From Styela clava (taxonomy: Eukaryota > Chordata > Ascidiacea > Stolidobranchia > Styelidae): a stretch of DNA of 64,000 bases. Position 1 is the stretch's first letter. The number at the start of each line of letters is the position of its first letter. Where the stretch lies: positions 12,243,135 through 12,307,134 of the forward strand of contig NC_135255.1 of assembly GCF_964204865.1 (NCBI RefSeq), given 5' to 3'. The position numbers and the translations under genes are program-made. Below the pieces are notes generated by a model that saw only the letters and a program-made list of their open reading frames with translations, was not told where the DNA came from and did no database searches. Positions 36,190-49,184 of this stretch are shown here, piece after piece.

Positions 36190-39100
36190 CTATACGTTCT
36201 TGTAACTTGGTAGAGGGGATTGTTCTTTCGAATTTCCGCATTCGTTTTGAAAATTGGCCCGGAGTTTTTCCTGGCTATCTACGAAACGAAGATGTTCTTT
36301 ATTTTTATGATAAACTATTCCAGCTCCAATGCAATCCCCAAATACGTTGATGGCGGTGCGGAGACGATCACTACAAAGTAATAAATGTATTTTACTAACA
36401 TTTAAAATATTTTGAAAAAACAGCTTTTTCGAGGATAAATGAACGCATTCTAGCTATGCCAAATCCAAAGATGCAGGAATGACTTGCCAGCATCCCCTTT
36501 CTGCCTATGTTAATGGCCCAATAAATCAAAACGCGCCATTAGATTCAAAATTGCATGCACACCCAGACGAGGGATATATAATGGACCCCGAGCATCAACT
36601 TCCTTGTTTACTTCGTGATATTGGCCAATCAGCATAATGCAAAAGTGACGTAACAATGCTCCCTTTTCGCATCCGCTCGGACACTTTTCTCACTGAGACA
36701 GATTTTCGAGCGTGGTCGTAAATATTACCTCGTTTTCGAACTCTATTCATTAGTTTTAAGTTGTGTTTCGGAAACTTAAATACAAATCAGATAATCCAAT
36801 GATCACTCTGTCTTCCTAGGAGTTTTAATTTAATTGCAGTAATAAAAAATGAGTGTAGAAATAACTGTGATAGACTAGGCTAAAATTCTTCACCGGTACT
36901 TTTCAAAAAAAGATTTTTGTATGCGATGAATCATAATGATGGTTTGAAACAGATACCACATTTTACAGGCGCCAACTCGCAAAAGCACTCCTAAAATAGC
37001 CCCGAAAATTTGGCAATAGTAAAGTATAGGAAGAATTTTGTGGGGGTCAAAGATCGGGAAATAGTCCATTACTTTCGAGGAAATAATGAGTTTAAGCGCG
37101 AGGTCAAATTGTTTGTTTTATTTAAATGAAGGCCATTTACAATTCCGGACCTGGTTCCGCCACCTATACAGTTCGAAGACACAAAGATTAATTTTAAAAC
37201 ACGCTGATATCGAACTATAATCGCGCGTTTTTTTTTCAGATAATGACTGTTCGATGAAAAATTATATATAGTATTAGTTCATTATAATGGGCAATGGCAT
37301 AATTGTTCGTATATATATATATATATAAATATATTGGTATTTATACTTACAGGAACCAATCAATTGACCATAAAATTGCAACAGCTTCTGTTGGAATACC
37401 GATTGCCGTTAATACAAGTAGCAGAGTAACCAGTCCAGCACTAGGTATTGCTGCTGCTCCAATACTGGCAACTGTTGCAGTAAGACTGAAAAAGATACTT
37501 TGACTGTGTATGTGTAGTACTGCGGTAATGTATCAATTTGGAATATCCGCCATCAAAGAATGAGAAGATGCAATGGAAAAAGGGACCTATCTAGTCAATT
37601 GTGATTTCCATAGTAAAAGTAGCTTAGTCAATTTGTGCATGAAATTATGGTAACATAGACTCTACAAAACCTTAGTTAAAAAGACGCCTTTACCTGATGG
37701 TAACAATTTGTCCAAATGTAAGAGTGAGGTTATACATTTGCGCAATTGTAATGGAGGCAACTCCCTCAAGAAGTGCAGTTCCGTCCATATTCATTGTTGC
37801 CCCAATTGGGAGGACGAACCTGGTGACTCGTTTGTCGATTCCTAGATTATTTTCTAGGCATCGCATTGTTACAGGGAGAGTTCCGGCACTGAAAGAACAA
37901 AATACTACCTATACATTTGAATTGAACACATAGGGATGATAGAATGGAAATATCGTGTTCAACCACAATCAGAAATGTGTTTTGAACTGCAAGTCCTTTC
38001 ACCATATTTAATTTCTACTTTAGATCCGTATGTAACAATTTTCACAAACATGGTGGAAGTAGATCAGCGTTTCGCAAACTTTTTTTGCCCCGGAACACCT
38101 ATACTTTTATCTTGCCTCGCTGAACACCAAAAAATTAGGCCGACGGTTAACGATATTGAGCGGTTAACGAAAACTCCAAGCTTTCCAAACCTGGCACGAG
38201 GCATGTTTGTCTGTGCAGGTAGCAAGGCCTGTCCGCCTATTTGTGGCCAGTTGGAAGACGGATTTACGACCCAGAGGCGCCGAAGTACGACCGAGATCAC
38301 CATGACGACCAATTTATTCGCAATTCCGATCCCTGTTCCGCCGAACGCTCCGAAGAAGCTCATGGAACTCAGTTTAAGAAACGCTGAAGTAGATAGTTTA
38401 GTCTGATGAAGTTAATCTAGCGCAAGCTTACAAATTTACCTGTTATTTTATGGAAATAGATAATATCATTCTTGTCAAAATATGCTTATTGATTCAAAAT
38501 ATGCTTATCGGTACCCGAGCAAAACTCAATGGACTGCCGTAAAACTCAGTTTGTTACACAGAATTTATGAGGAAGTCCTTTTATTAATGGAGTCAACACA
38601 ATTTTCCATATGTCGCTCTGATAACATTTTGTGCTTCATAAATTTTCCAGCAATGTGAAATATTTTGGGCGTGCTCAATACTTCTGCCGCGGCGTATGGC
38701 ATGAGTTAAATTGTTTAAGTTACGAAGGTGGGAAAGCAGATGGAGAAATTATTCCTGCCGATCGGTAAACTGCAGTACTACAACAGGAACAACTAGCTCT
38801 TTTAAAATGATATGTATGATTCAAAGCGGCTACAGGATTTAGTTTTCAGCAATTGGACAATTTTCAAATGGATATTGCGAAATGTACGAAAATCTATTTC
38901 GATCATAACCCTTCATATGGTTAATGTCGGACATTCGCTTCTTCTCATTAAAAAACATCTTTCAGACATTTTATTTGTTTTAAATCAATTTTTGTATGCC
39001 AAACTAAGCTTATAGTCGAAACTACGATTTACCTTCATACGAGGCCACTATTATTATATTTTGCCGCTGTTTCAACATACATTGAACTTGCGAACTAACT

Positions 39101-42100
39101 AAGTCTTGACGACGATATATAACATATTGAATTCCTATTGATATCAGAAGTATAGCTATAGTAATTGATTGGCATGGCTTTCCAGATATGCAGAAGAATG
39201 ACATCTCATATGGTATACCACTTTCCCATCATACAACACATCAACCAGTTGATTAATGTGAACATATCCCACCAATCCATATCCAAGTGCAATGTCGTAC
39301 AAAACTATAAACGCCCGCTTCCCGCCACCTCGGCGAACACGTGGAACATCGACGACCCTATATTTCGCAATTGCGCGGAGGGCGTATTGAGGTATGGCGA
39401 GGTACCTGTCGTGTTTTATGAACCTAGTCTAGTAAAAAAGAAATTATTGCCTGGGTCGTTATAAATCATCCCTCACTTTATGTTATAGGGGGAAACAACT
39501 AAAACGGTTATTTTGACGGCACGAAAGGTGGTTGATAATTGAATTAAAATTTAATAACAACAAAAAACGAATTTACCTTGAGCCAGTACCAAGGGCAGTT
39601 AGAAGTGCTTGTATAAGTCCGTATGCAAATTTATAAGGATTTTGCCTTGTCATGACAAAATATATCAGAGGCAAAATGAATAGACCATGAATAAGCAACC
39701 CAGTGATTACCGTAACCTGAAATAAAAATTCATAGAAATAGATAATATCATTCTTGTCAAAATATGCTTATTGATTCAAAATATGCTTATCGGTACCCGA
39801 GCAAAACTCAATGGACTGCCGTAAAACTCAGTTTGTTACACAGAATTTATGAGGAAGTCCTTTTATTAATGGAGTCAACACAATTTTCCATATGTCGCTC
39901 TGATAACATTTTGTGCTTCATAAATTTTCCAGCAATGTGAAATATTTTGGGCGTGCTCAATACTTCTGCCGCGGCGTATGGCATGAGTTAAATTGTTTAA
40001 GTTACGAAGGTGGGAAAGCAGATGGAGAAATTATTCCTGCCGATCGGTAAACTGCAGTACTACAACAGGAACAACTAGCTCTTTTAAAATGATATGTATG
40101 ATTCAAAGCGGCTACAGGATTTAGTTTTCAGCAATTGGACAATTTTCAAATGGATATTGCGAAATGTACGAAAATCTATTTCGATCATAACCCTTCATAT
40201 GGTTAATGTCGGACATTCGCTTCTTCTCATTAAAAAACATCTTTCAGACATTTTATTTGTTTTAAATCAATTTTTGTATGCCAAACTAAGCTTATAGTCG
40301 AAACTACGATTTACCTTCATACGAGGCCACTATTATTATATTTTGCCGCTGTTTCAACATACATTGAACTTGCGAACTAACTAAGTCTTGACGACGATAT
40401 ATAACATATTGAATTCCTATTGATATCAGAAGTATAGCTATAGTAATTGATTGGCATGGCTTTCCAGATATGCAGAAGAATGACATCTCATATGGTATAC
40501 CACTTTCCCATCATACAACACATCAACCAGTTGATTAATGTGAACATATCCCACCAATCCATATCCAAGTGCAATGTCGTACAAAACTATAAACGCCCGC
40601 TTCCCGCCACCTCGGCGAACACGTGGAACATCGACGACCCTATATTTCGCAATTGCGCGGAGGGCGTATTGAGGTATGGCGAGGTACCTGTCGTGTTTTA
40701 TGAACCTAGTCTAGTAAAAAAGAAATTATTGCCTGGGTCGTTATAAATCATCCCTCACTTTATGTTATAGGGGGAAACAACTAAAACGGTTATTTTGACG
40801 GCACGAAAGGTGGTTGATAATTGAATTAAAATTTAATAACAACAAAAAACGAATTTACCTTGAGCCAGTACCAAGGGCAGTTAGAAGTGCTTGTATAAGT
40901 CCGTATGCAAATTTATAAGGATTTTGCCTTGTCATGACAAAATATATCAGAGGCAAAATGAATAGACCATGAATAAGCAACCCAGTGATTACCGTAACCT
41001 GAAATAAAAATTCAACCCTGATAAGAGGCCCTGACCCTGAATAATAATCAAGTTAGAAACAGAAAAAGTTGGTAAATTAACTACTATGCCTTGGTAATTA
41101 CTATCTGATCATGTACCAATAAAATTCAAGAAATCGGGTTTACTACAATATACCGGATCCAGAAAACGACTTTAATTAAAGTTCAAACATTGAAACATCA
41201 GCACGATAATTATTGACGACGTTTAGTGAATGATAAAATTCCTCGAAATACCGCAACACATGGTTCAAAACGCACATGTCAACATTTGCTCATTGTTTTG
41301 ATATGTTTTATACCCAATGTAAAACGTCTCTGCAATTTTATCTCAACTCATATATGAGCCCCAAGCGGTTGGATATCAAATCCTGATATCGTCTCATCGC
41401 AGATAAATCGAAATCATCAATATAATATTATGAGTACGTGAAAACCACAGTAAAGATTACATTTTTTTAACAATTCCCAGTGACAAATTCCACACATACC
41501 ATGTACAATCCAAGAGACTGTCCGATTTCCTCGAGGTTATCGAGTTGTACAATATTGCCAGCAATTAAACTGCAAATGCCTACAGGCGAATACCTGGATT
41601 GAACAAAAATTTAAAACCTTTATAGTGAAATACTTCAGTTTTAAATCTGAAGGTCAAAGTATTCAGTATTCAAGTCATGTCATGCGCCATAATGATATAA
41701 AAAGATCAACTTTCAATGTATATACATTTCAGAAACTATATTATTCTGATCATTTCAATGCTATCATCATTCATAAAATCATATTTGATTGCTGAAAATT
41801 GCCAGGTAATTAGGTGACAAATAATTGATGCCTATGAATTTCAAATAGGTAATACTAATATACCATATTTAAGGAAGCGAGCTTTTTATACTATAATTCA
41901 GTTTCATTAAAATCACGCTTTAATTGGATAAATATTTCAGGCACATGAAATAATGCTACTGTTGAAATTTTTCTTAAAATGAGAAAGAGAGAACTCACCA
42001 TATGACAATCATTATCATTTTCATTAATATTTCATTCAAGATATTGAATATATTTGCAAGAGGCTTTCCTTTCTCTCCAAGACTTGACAACGTGATGCCA

Positions 42101-45100
42101 AAAGCCACGAAAAATGCGATCACACCTAAATGTAAACATAATCTTGTAATTGACAATTCAAATGTAAAAACCAACATTCTTTTTAGGAAGACAAATCTGA
42201 GATAGAAGTCCCCCAAACGCGAGACACCGATACATAGCGATGCAATTATTGGTATGGAATTTGCAGAATTTTGTAGGAATATTAATCAACTGTTATTTTT
42301 GAAAATTTATTTTTATTTTAATGTACATTTTGTTGTTAAATAATAAAAGACACAAGACACTATGTTATACTTCGTTATAACACAGTTTGTGTTGCAACGG
42401 ATGTGTATCATAACTCGTTATTAAAAAAGCTGGTCTCGATACTACTCAGAGTGCTTAGCATCCGTGTATCTCAACAGCATCACAACGCTTCAACAGGAAA
42501 TGTGGTAATCATGCATCGATGAAGAACCACAACAAAACAAAGTTTACGTTGGACGCTGTACTGAGCAACGCCGATTACAGTGCGAAAGAGGCGCAGTCCT
42601 CGCTTTCGTGAAAACGATGCCATGCCATATTTACTATAGCTGAATTGATATCGATTACATGAAACAGTGAATAACATGCGATGGCGTGGTTGCAACCAAA
42701 AGAATTCTGAAGCCTGTGTAATATCACAGTTGGTTGTTGTATCCACCTACTGAATTCCCGCCTTTTTTTAGATAACAGGGTAGACGTGAAGTCTCCCGCG
42801 TGGTAGCGACACACTTCATTGTATGCTTTATATCGTTATCTAATACGAGTTGGCCGGCCGGAACAATGCTTTGAGCGGGAAATTGACGTCATGGCATTGT
42901 ACGAGTAAAATAACGCCGAACGAATACCTATGTTCTTACGCAAGGTGTACCTTAACAATGCGGCGTTGAGGGCGGTTACTATATAACAAAACTAGTCAGT
43001 CGTATATGGGAACAAAAAAAATTTGACATTTTTGCATTAGTGGGGGAAGCTTTGTACAAAAGATCCAAATTTTATTATTATTCATACGGTATGACTCATA
43101 CCTAAAACATTTGGATTATGAATTCGCTCAAGTCTCTTGGAAATCTTTAAATTGGTGGAATTTTGAACCAGACTCTCGTTTGCCGCTATGGTAATATTTG
43201 AGGTGTTGTTGAAAACATCGTCAAAAGTAGTGTTCAGACTCACTGGCACTGTTTCCTCTGTAACTTTAGTTTGAACCTAAAAAAAGGATAAAAATAGTAA
43301 CGCAAAGAAATGGCAAATGAAAAATTTTTAATAATAAAATTAACACTAGTACATACAAATGCAACTTTATCTGATCCTAGTATAAATACGTAACACTAAC
43401 ATATATGTAACATTTAGTTTTATGAAAATAAGTTAAACAGGTTGTTTAAAATAATAATGATTGGCAGGATAAAGCTATTTTTATAAGGTGAAATACAATC
43501 TGAATTTTGAGTAACGAGATTAGAAGCGCCCTATTATGACTAGTTATGGTTTGCTTGTTGACATATTTGTCGGCCTCGGAATGTCAAAGCCTATTGTAAC
43601 AAAATATCTGATAGAATATATGATCAAAAAGAATTTCAATTATGACTAAAAAGGTACATTGCCGTTATAAATAAATCTATATTAATAAAATTCTAGATTA
43701 TTTTCAAATGCATTGATTGTATATAGCTCTTATAGATAATTTCTATAATCCATTGACGACACAATATCTAAGGGCTTGTATCCCGGCCAATAACATCATG
43801 TACCGCAAATCGTATAATCTGATAATAGGTAACAATAGCGGTTTACATGAATTTCATTATTACATGTCAATTTTAATTGTGTGTTTCAAATTATGCAAAC
43901 ATGTAATTAACTCCATCGTTATCAGACGATGCATTATTACAAAATTTTTCGAATTGCTGTTATGAAATGTTTTATGGTACCACAGCAGCGTGCATTCTAT
44001 TCATTTCGCACGCTGTGATGATAATAAAAAATTGAAATTCAATTGTGGATTGAATCGATGTTATTTGAATACTATAAAAATGAATTTATTCATTTCCGTT
44101 AGATATTGTATATTAATTTTACGTGGGTATAGGAAAAAATTGAATGGCAATATACTATTAATAACTGCTTTAATTTACCTTGACATCTTATAATAGTTTT
44201 GTCAGGTGAAACTGTTGTTTTACAAATGCATACTACAATCAATATAAAATAAATTGTGATAGCTGACGAAAATGAGTCATACTTGTAAGAATCAAGTCCG
44301 GAAACATCTTTCCGGAAACTATATTTTGGTTTGGAGCAGCAAAAAAAGCAAATTAGCCACCGAAAATGCGGTCGACTGCAAATTGGCCGTAATTTCATTG
44401 AAGTAAATTAAACGAATGTGAACTATAACAATTCATTCATTTTAAAGCATAATGCGCATTTTGTACTTTTTTTTCGAAGGTTAGAACCGTCTGGCCTGTC
44501 AACCATAACCACAGAAAATTCTTTAAATAATTTTGAAGACGAAATTGACTGATTTATGGTTGACTCAACATTCAAGTAAATGATTGCATTTTCGACAGAA
44601 AATTCTTTAAATAATTTTGAGACGAAATTGGCTGATGTATGGTTGACTCAACGTTCAAGTAAATGATTGCATTTTCGGATGACTAATTTACACAATTGCT
44701 AAGCATAGAAGGTAGCAGAGACCTAGGCCAGTATGAAACAATCTGCTGGCCAAATTACCGATTGATTACGCGGGCCGGACCGGGCCGGGCCGGTTGCTGA
44801 CTCTACCCAATCCAAGTTTGTCTGGATGACAAACTTGTGTTTTGTTTTCCTCGTTTGTACGTAGGCAATATCTGCAGGCAAAATAGCAACAAAACAATGC
44901 AGCATGTACAGTACTGAAAAACAAGGATTTTTCTGTCTAACAAAAACTAAAGTTACTGACTCCTATTACTGATCATTACTCCTAATTAATTTAATTGTAA
45001 CTAATTATAAATACCAAAATAAAAAAGTACAACGATAACTTAATTACTAAATAATCACTAAACCTCAATATGCTATCTATATCTAATTGTTCCGAAAGAA

Positions 45101-48100
45101 TTTTAAAGCGTTTCTTGAATTGAGTTTTAAGCAGAACATAAGGAACGTGGTTGAACATTTTGTGCAGCAAATAATTTAGATAAATCAAAACCTCATCAAA
45201 TAGAAGTCGAAACAAATCTCAATTGCAAATTTCCAAAATTTGTAAGTTGCGGTTTTGAATAATATTAATTTTTAGACAGACAGTACAAGTGTATACATAA
45301 CAGGTTACATACAGTATCAGAAATATGAGGTATCACGGTTTGATAATTAATCATTGAAATTTTTTTTTTTGTCATTTCTCGAAATTTGAAAAAGGAATAA
45401 AACTCTAAATAAAATTATTATTGGTTCTTCAATAGAGAAAAATAATTAGATACCATAGTTTCGTGTGAATAAAATTTTAATCATAAATATTTTAAATTAA
45501 TTGAGCTCCAAAAATATCTATCCCTCAACATTGTTCAATTCTGTGAATTATGCTCACAAAGTTTTTTTGTAAATTAAACATACTCTTAGATAATTTAACA
45601 TCTCCGTTATTAGCCAGTAATATGTTTTTCTTGGATATAAATCAAAAACCCAACAAATCTTAATAAATGCGGAAAAGCCAATTTTCCTTCGGTGTGTTTT
45701 TGAGGTTGATATGCAATACTATATGTAAGCGCTGTTTTATCAATGATCAATTTTCAAACAATATAAATACCTCATATTGATACTCCTTTTTGAACATATA
45801 AAATGAAATACAAAAAATAACAAACCTCACTGATATGTTATATACAAAATAAAAAAAAAATAAAAAATTCTAATTAAATAAATAATATACATACCAGTTC
45901 AAAGCATGCAGCAATGATATTGTCCGGGAAAAGGTTCCTGTGAAACGGAAAATAAGAGTTATTCTTTGAAATAAATTTTTATTTTTCAAAGTTTGAAATT
46001 TATATTTCTTTTTCAAGTTACGATTTCACTCAAAAAATGGTAAATTTCGAGGCACAAGTAGCGATTATAATAATCATGATTCTGATAAATACATTTTTCG
46101 AATTTCGAAATTCTTAAAAAAAAATTTGAACAATCAAAATGTTGTTGTTTTGCTAGCTAATTATTTGAGTCGATTTTATATTATAGAAACTTTCTCAACC
46201 TATACTCAAATTCCTTTGCAATTTTTAATCAGTTATATTATTCATCTCAGAATGTCAAAATATCCGTGCAAAAAATTTAATGCTCGCTCTCTCGAATGTT
46301 ATTATGAGCTATTTTCATAAAATCTAACCCATAACTATCACTGACTTACCTCAGAAGGTCCAAATAAGTGTCCAGCGTTGAAACTTTTTTATTTTCACCA
46401 AGCTCGAAAGAATCTCTTTGACTTTTATTTCCAGGGTGAATAGCAGTAACCAGAATAATGCCCAAAATAACGGCAATAGTGGTGGTTGCGAGATAGTAAA
46501 TAATTGCATGAGCTCCCATTCTGCCACTTTTTTTCATATCCAGATTTGCGAGTCCTAAAATGAAAACGAAATTATCATATATATGCCGCCACTTATTATG
46601 ATACACAAATGCCTCAAAGTTATATCGAAATGTCGCCTAGAGGGATGAATAACCTTAGACCCAACCAGGGTAATAATCTGCGTTGAGTAGAAGTACTAAA
46701 CCCCGAGTCTCGAAATCGAGTCAATCACTGTGTTAAGTGGATGTTAGTCGACGATGAGTCAAAGTTATTCCAATTAGATGACTCTGGTAAGTTTGAGTGA
46801 CTAGTAATAATGGTGTTATTTTGTCAAATGATGTTGATTCGTTGGTGGCACGAATAACGAACAAATTCACGAGTGTTTGTGAAATTCCACACTTTTAGCA
46901 GTTTTCAATAATCGTCAATGAAGTTTTATACTCCCACCATTAATCACTTAGTGTTATGTGTTATTTATTTTACGAAACAAGTTTTCCAATATACCTAAGG
47001 CGCTAAATCTATTGATTACTGTCGAATTATCGTGAATATGAAATACAATTGGTTTAGGTTCACTGTGCGTTTCATATTACCACTGTTCTCATATTTTAGA
47101 CAGAAGACCTGTGAATATTTTATCGAACATTTTATTTTATATTTATACCCAAACATGCCAATAAAGAATAATTCGCCGGACGTATATGGTGATATAAAAA
47201 ATTTATGGTGTTTCGGTTTATATATATCTTGGCATTTAAAAAGGATTTTATAGGAACCATTGACGTAAAACCCGGTACTTAAAAATGTTTTTCAAATATC
47301 GTGTTTATGGTAAAAAAACAAGACCGATAAATTCAGATAAAGTTTTGGGTAGCGTTTATGCGATAGCTAGCTTTATATAGTTAGTACATTAACGATGGTT
47401 CTATAACATATGTCTCTCAGAGAGCTATCACTGATACATTTTTCAAATTTTCTGGTCCAGCTTTCTCACTTCGAAGTTTGTTGATTTTGAGAAAAATGCA
47501 CGATAATTGTCTGCCGATTGATTGATAATTATATATGGGCATATACTAACAGCAACGATACTTCGTGCCGCAGCTACACATACATTTTTGTAGAGTGTTT
47601 CCAAAACACCCGTCAATAAACAGACCACTTCATAAGTCGCTTCAGAGTTAATAATGACTATGAACTCCTACGAACTTGGTGAAAAAGCCACGTGCTAAGC
47701 TAAAACATACCAGTTACAACGCTTGTTATAATAATAGGAATGATCAGCATTTTCAACATTCTCATCAATAATTCTCCTGGAAATTTGATGAGGGTGATCG
47801 TTGTTTTTGAAGTTTCTGTAGTATATTTAACGGAAAATCCGATCACAATACCGATGAGAACTCCTGAAAAAAAAATTGTGTTGATTGTAAAAAATGTCAT
47901 TGCAAATTCCCCAAAGATTCAAAAAGCTAATGTCATGACATCGTTTCTTTTAGATACAAACACATGGGAGTTGATACAAGAGTTACATTTGATGAGTATG
48001 TCATAAAAATAGATATATATTATACTCTGATAAATTATCATCCCAACCATTTCAAAATACGCAAATTACATTAATGACGTAATCCCGTGGGGCTGAGTGC

Positions 48101-49184
48101 GCAGACAGTTTCCTAATGTTACAATGAATAACGTTATTATCATACTTCAAATATTATTAGACACAGCTATTACTAATAAACGGCTAAAACGCAATAGCGA
48201 ATGCCGGGTGTGTTCTTTGTATATAAATACGAATTTGTTCAACACGAAGCGATTCTTTCTCAACGCGAATAAAGTTGCTTTAAACCCCAGTAACTTTTCT
48301 TGTTGGGGACAGTAAGATAACAAGAAAAGCCAACACTTGATCGAATCCCCGAGATCTCCATCACTTGATCGATTTTCGGGATATTTCTAAACATTTACTT
48401 GATTTCCAAATCAATAAAATATTAATTTCGTATTTTAATTCAGAAATTGCACGTAAGTTTGTTTATATTGCTATATTTGAAAAATTATTTATCTTTAATA
48501 TAAGTCGTGCCAGTCTTATCCAAGCAAAATTAATCTTTATATGTTGTAAACAATAATCAAGTTGTGTATTTCTAAAATATAAGTCAGCAATTACGAACTT
48601 AGCTAATCCATAAACTATTTTGCGTGTGTGTTTACTCTAATTAGAAGATTACATCATGGTAACACACCTTTTAAAAAATCAAGCGATTACATTGGTCCTA
48701 TACGCTTTTATAAACCTATTTATATTCATAACGACTGACAGTTTTAAGCGATGGAAAGTATATTTTTACATATATAGTATCAACCTCATTGTATAAAAAA
48801 TCAAGTAAAAGATTACTAGCGCCATTGCAACTGGCCCCGAACAATGGCCGCAAAAAAGTTTTAGCTCGACAGAAACAAGCTATCAACTAAGCCACTCAGG
48901 CCTGATATTATGGAGTATACGCGCGTTCAACAAATACGATATTTACCTGCAATCGTCAGAGTCATCAGCAGTTTCTCGCCTCTCGGTCTAACTTTTTGCC
49001 AGCGACTTCTGCGCCGTTTCACAGTACCATCCTCTCTGTCAATTTCTCCAAGCGCCTTCAAAGGCTGTTTTTCTGGAGTCATTTCCGCAGCTTTTTGAGT
49101 CAGACCCATATTTGATGCATAACCCAAATCCTCGCTACCTTGATCTTCTTCCTCCACTGTGAGTTTTCCGTTGTTGAGTGCCAT
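36190..49184 (-). CDS. SLC1-family excitatory amino acid transporter, gene 2 (11 exons, one doubled)
   Basis: A predicted plasma-membrane Na+-coupled acidic amino acid transporter, 561 residues. Exons in order: 48947-49184, 47711-47863, 46350-46554, 45895-45937, 43102-43276, 41999-42125, 41500-41593, exon 8 as 40859-40998 or its identical copy 39577-39716, 37694-37888, 37351-37485 and 36190-36370. Seven exons have exactly the lengths of gene 1 and all phases agree, so the two are paralogues. Exon 5 has about six N-glycosylation sequons. HP1 reads ALGTGSSAGTLP, with Gly where EAATs have Ser; TM7 is [10 protein letters not shown] (425-434), HP2 [12 protein letters not shown] and TM8 [12 protein letters not shown] (503-514). 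Arg506 supports acidic substrates. Only one exon 8 copy can be used, because 140 extra bases would shift the frame. The ATG at 49184 is the only good start before TM1. Family firm, transport properties inferred. Confidence 0.94.
38065..38386. mobile_element. 322-bp hAT-type MITE in intron 8 of SLC1 gene 2
   Basis: The ends are CAGCGTTTCGCAAACT and the complement of CAGCGTTTCTTAAACT, flanked by a perfect 8-bp duplication AAGTAGAT (38057-38064 and 38387-38394). The GC content is higher than in the surroundings. Open frames cross it on both strands (minus 38064-38363; plus 37936-38406), but neither resembles a known protein and both are probably fortuitous. Confidence 0.88.
38453..39732. repeat. 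1,280-bp tandem duplication, copy A
   Basis: Identical, as far as I compared it, to 39735-41014 at an offset of 1,282 bases; two bases (TA) lie between the copies. It contains one complete copy of exon 8 of SLC1 gene 2 (39577-39716) with its acceptor and donor, plus intron sequence on the 3' side. Confidence 0.95.
39577..39716 (-). other. Exon 8, duplicate copy (downstream in the transcript)
   Basis: Encodes [20 protein letters not shown] onward to ALGTGS, the scaffold helix and the start of HP1. It has intact splice sites (TTTCAG and GTAAAT). The sequence is the same as the copy at 40859-40998, so mutually exclusive splicing would give the same protein. Confidence 0.85.
39735..41014. repeat. 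1,280-bp tandem duplication, copy B
   Basis: Second unit of the perfect tandem duplication. It contains exon 8 of SLC1 gene 2 at 40859-40998, the copy reached first by the transcript. Perfect identity means a very recent event, gene conversion, or an assembly artefact such as two haplotypes placed in series. Confidence 0.95.
44511..44677. repeat. 84-bp tandem duplication in intron 4 of SLC1 gene 2
   Basis: ACAGAAAATTCTTTAAATAA begins at 44511 and again at 44595, and the copies continue in parallel to ATGATTGCATTTTCG with a few substitutions and one single-base indel. It is a simple two-copy duplication. Confidence 0.85.

Noticed and set aside
37936-38406. 156-codon open frame on the plus strand and 99-codon frame on the minus strand
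   Set aside because: Both overlap the hAT-type MITE at 38065-38386 in an intron; neither resembles a known protein.
38812-40746. Several repeated open frames (67, 60 and 99 codons, each twice)
   Set aside because: They are intronic frames copied by the 1,280-bp tandem duplication; the real coding exon in that unit is on the minus strand at 39577-39716.
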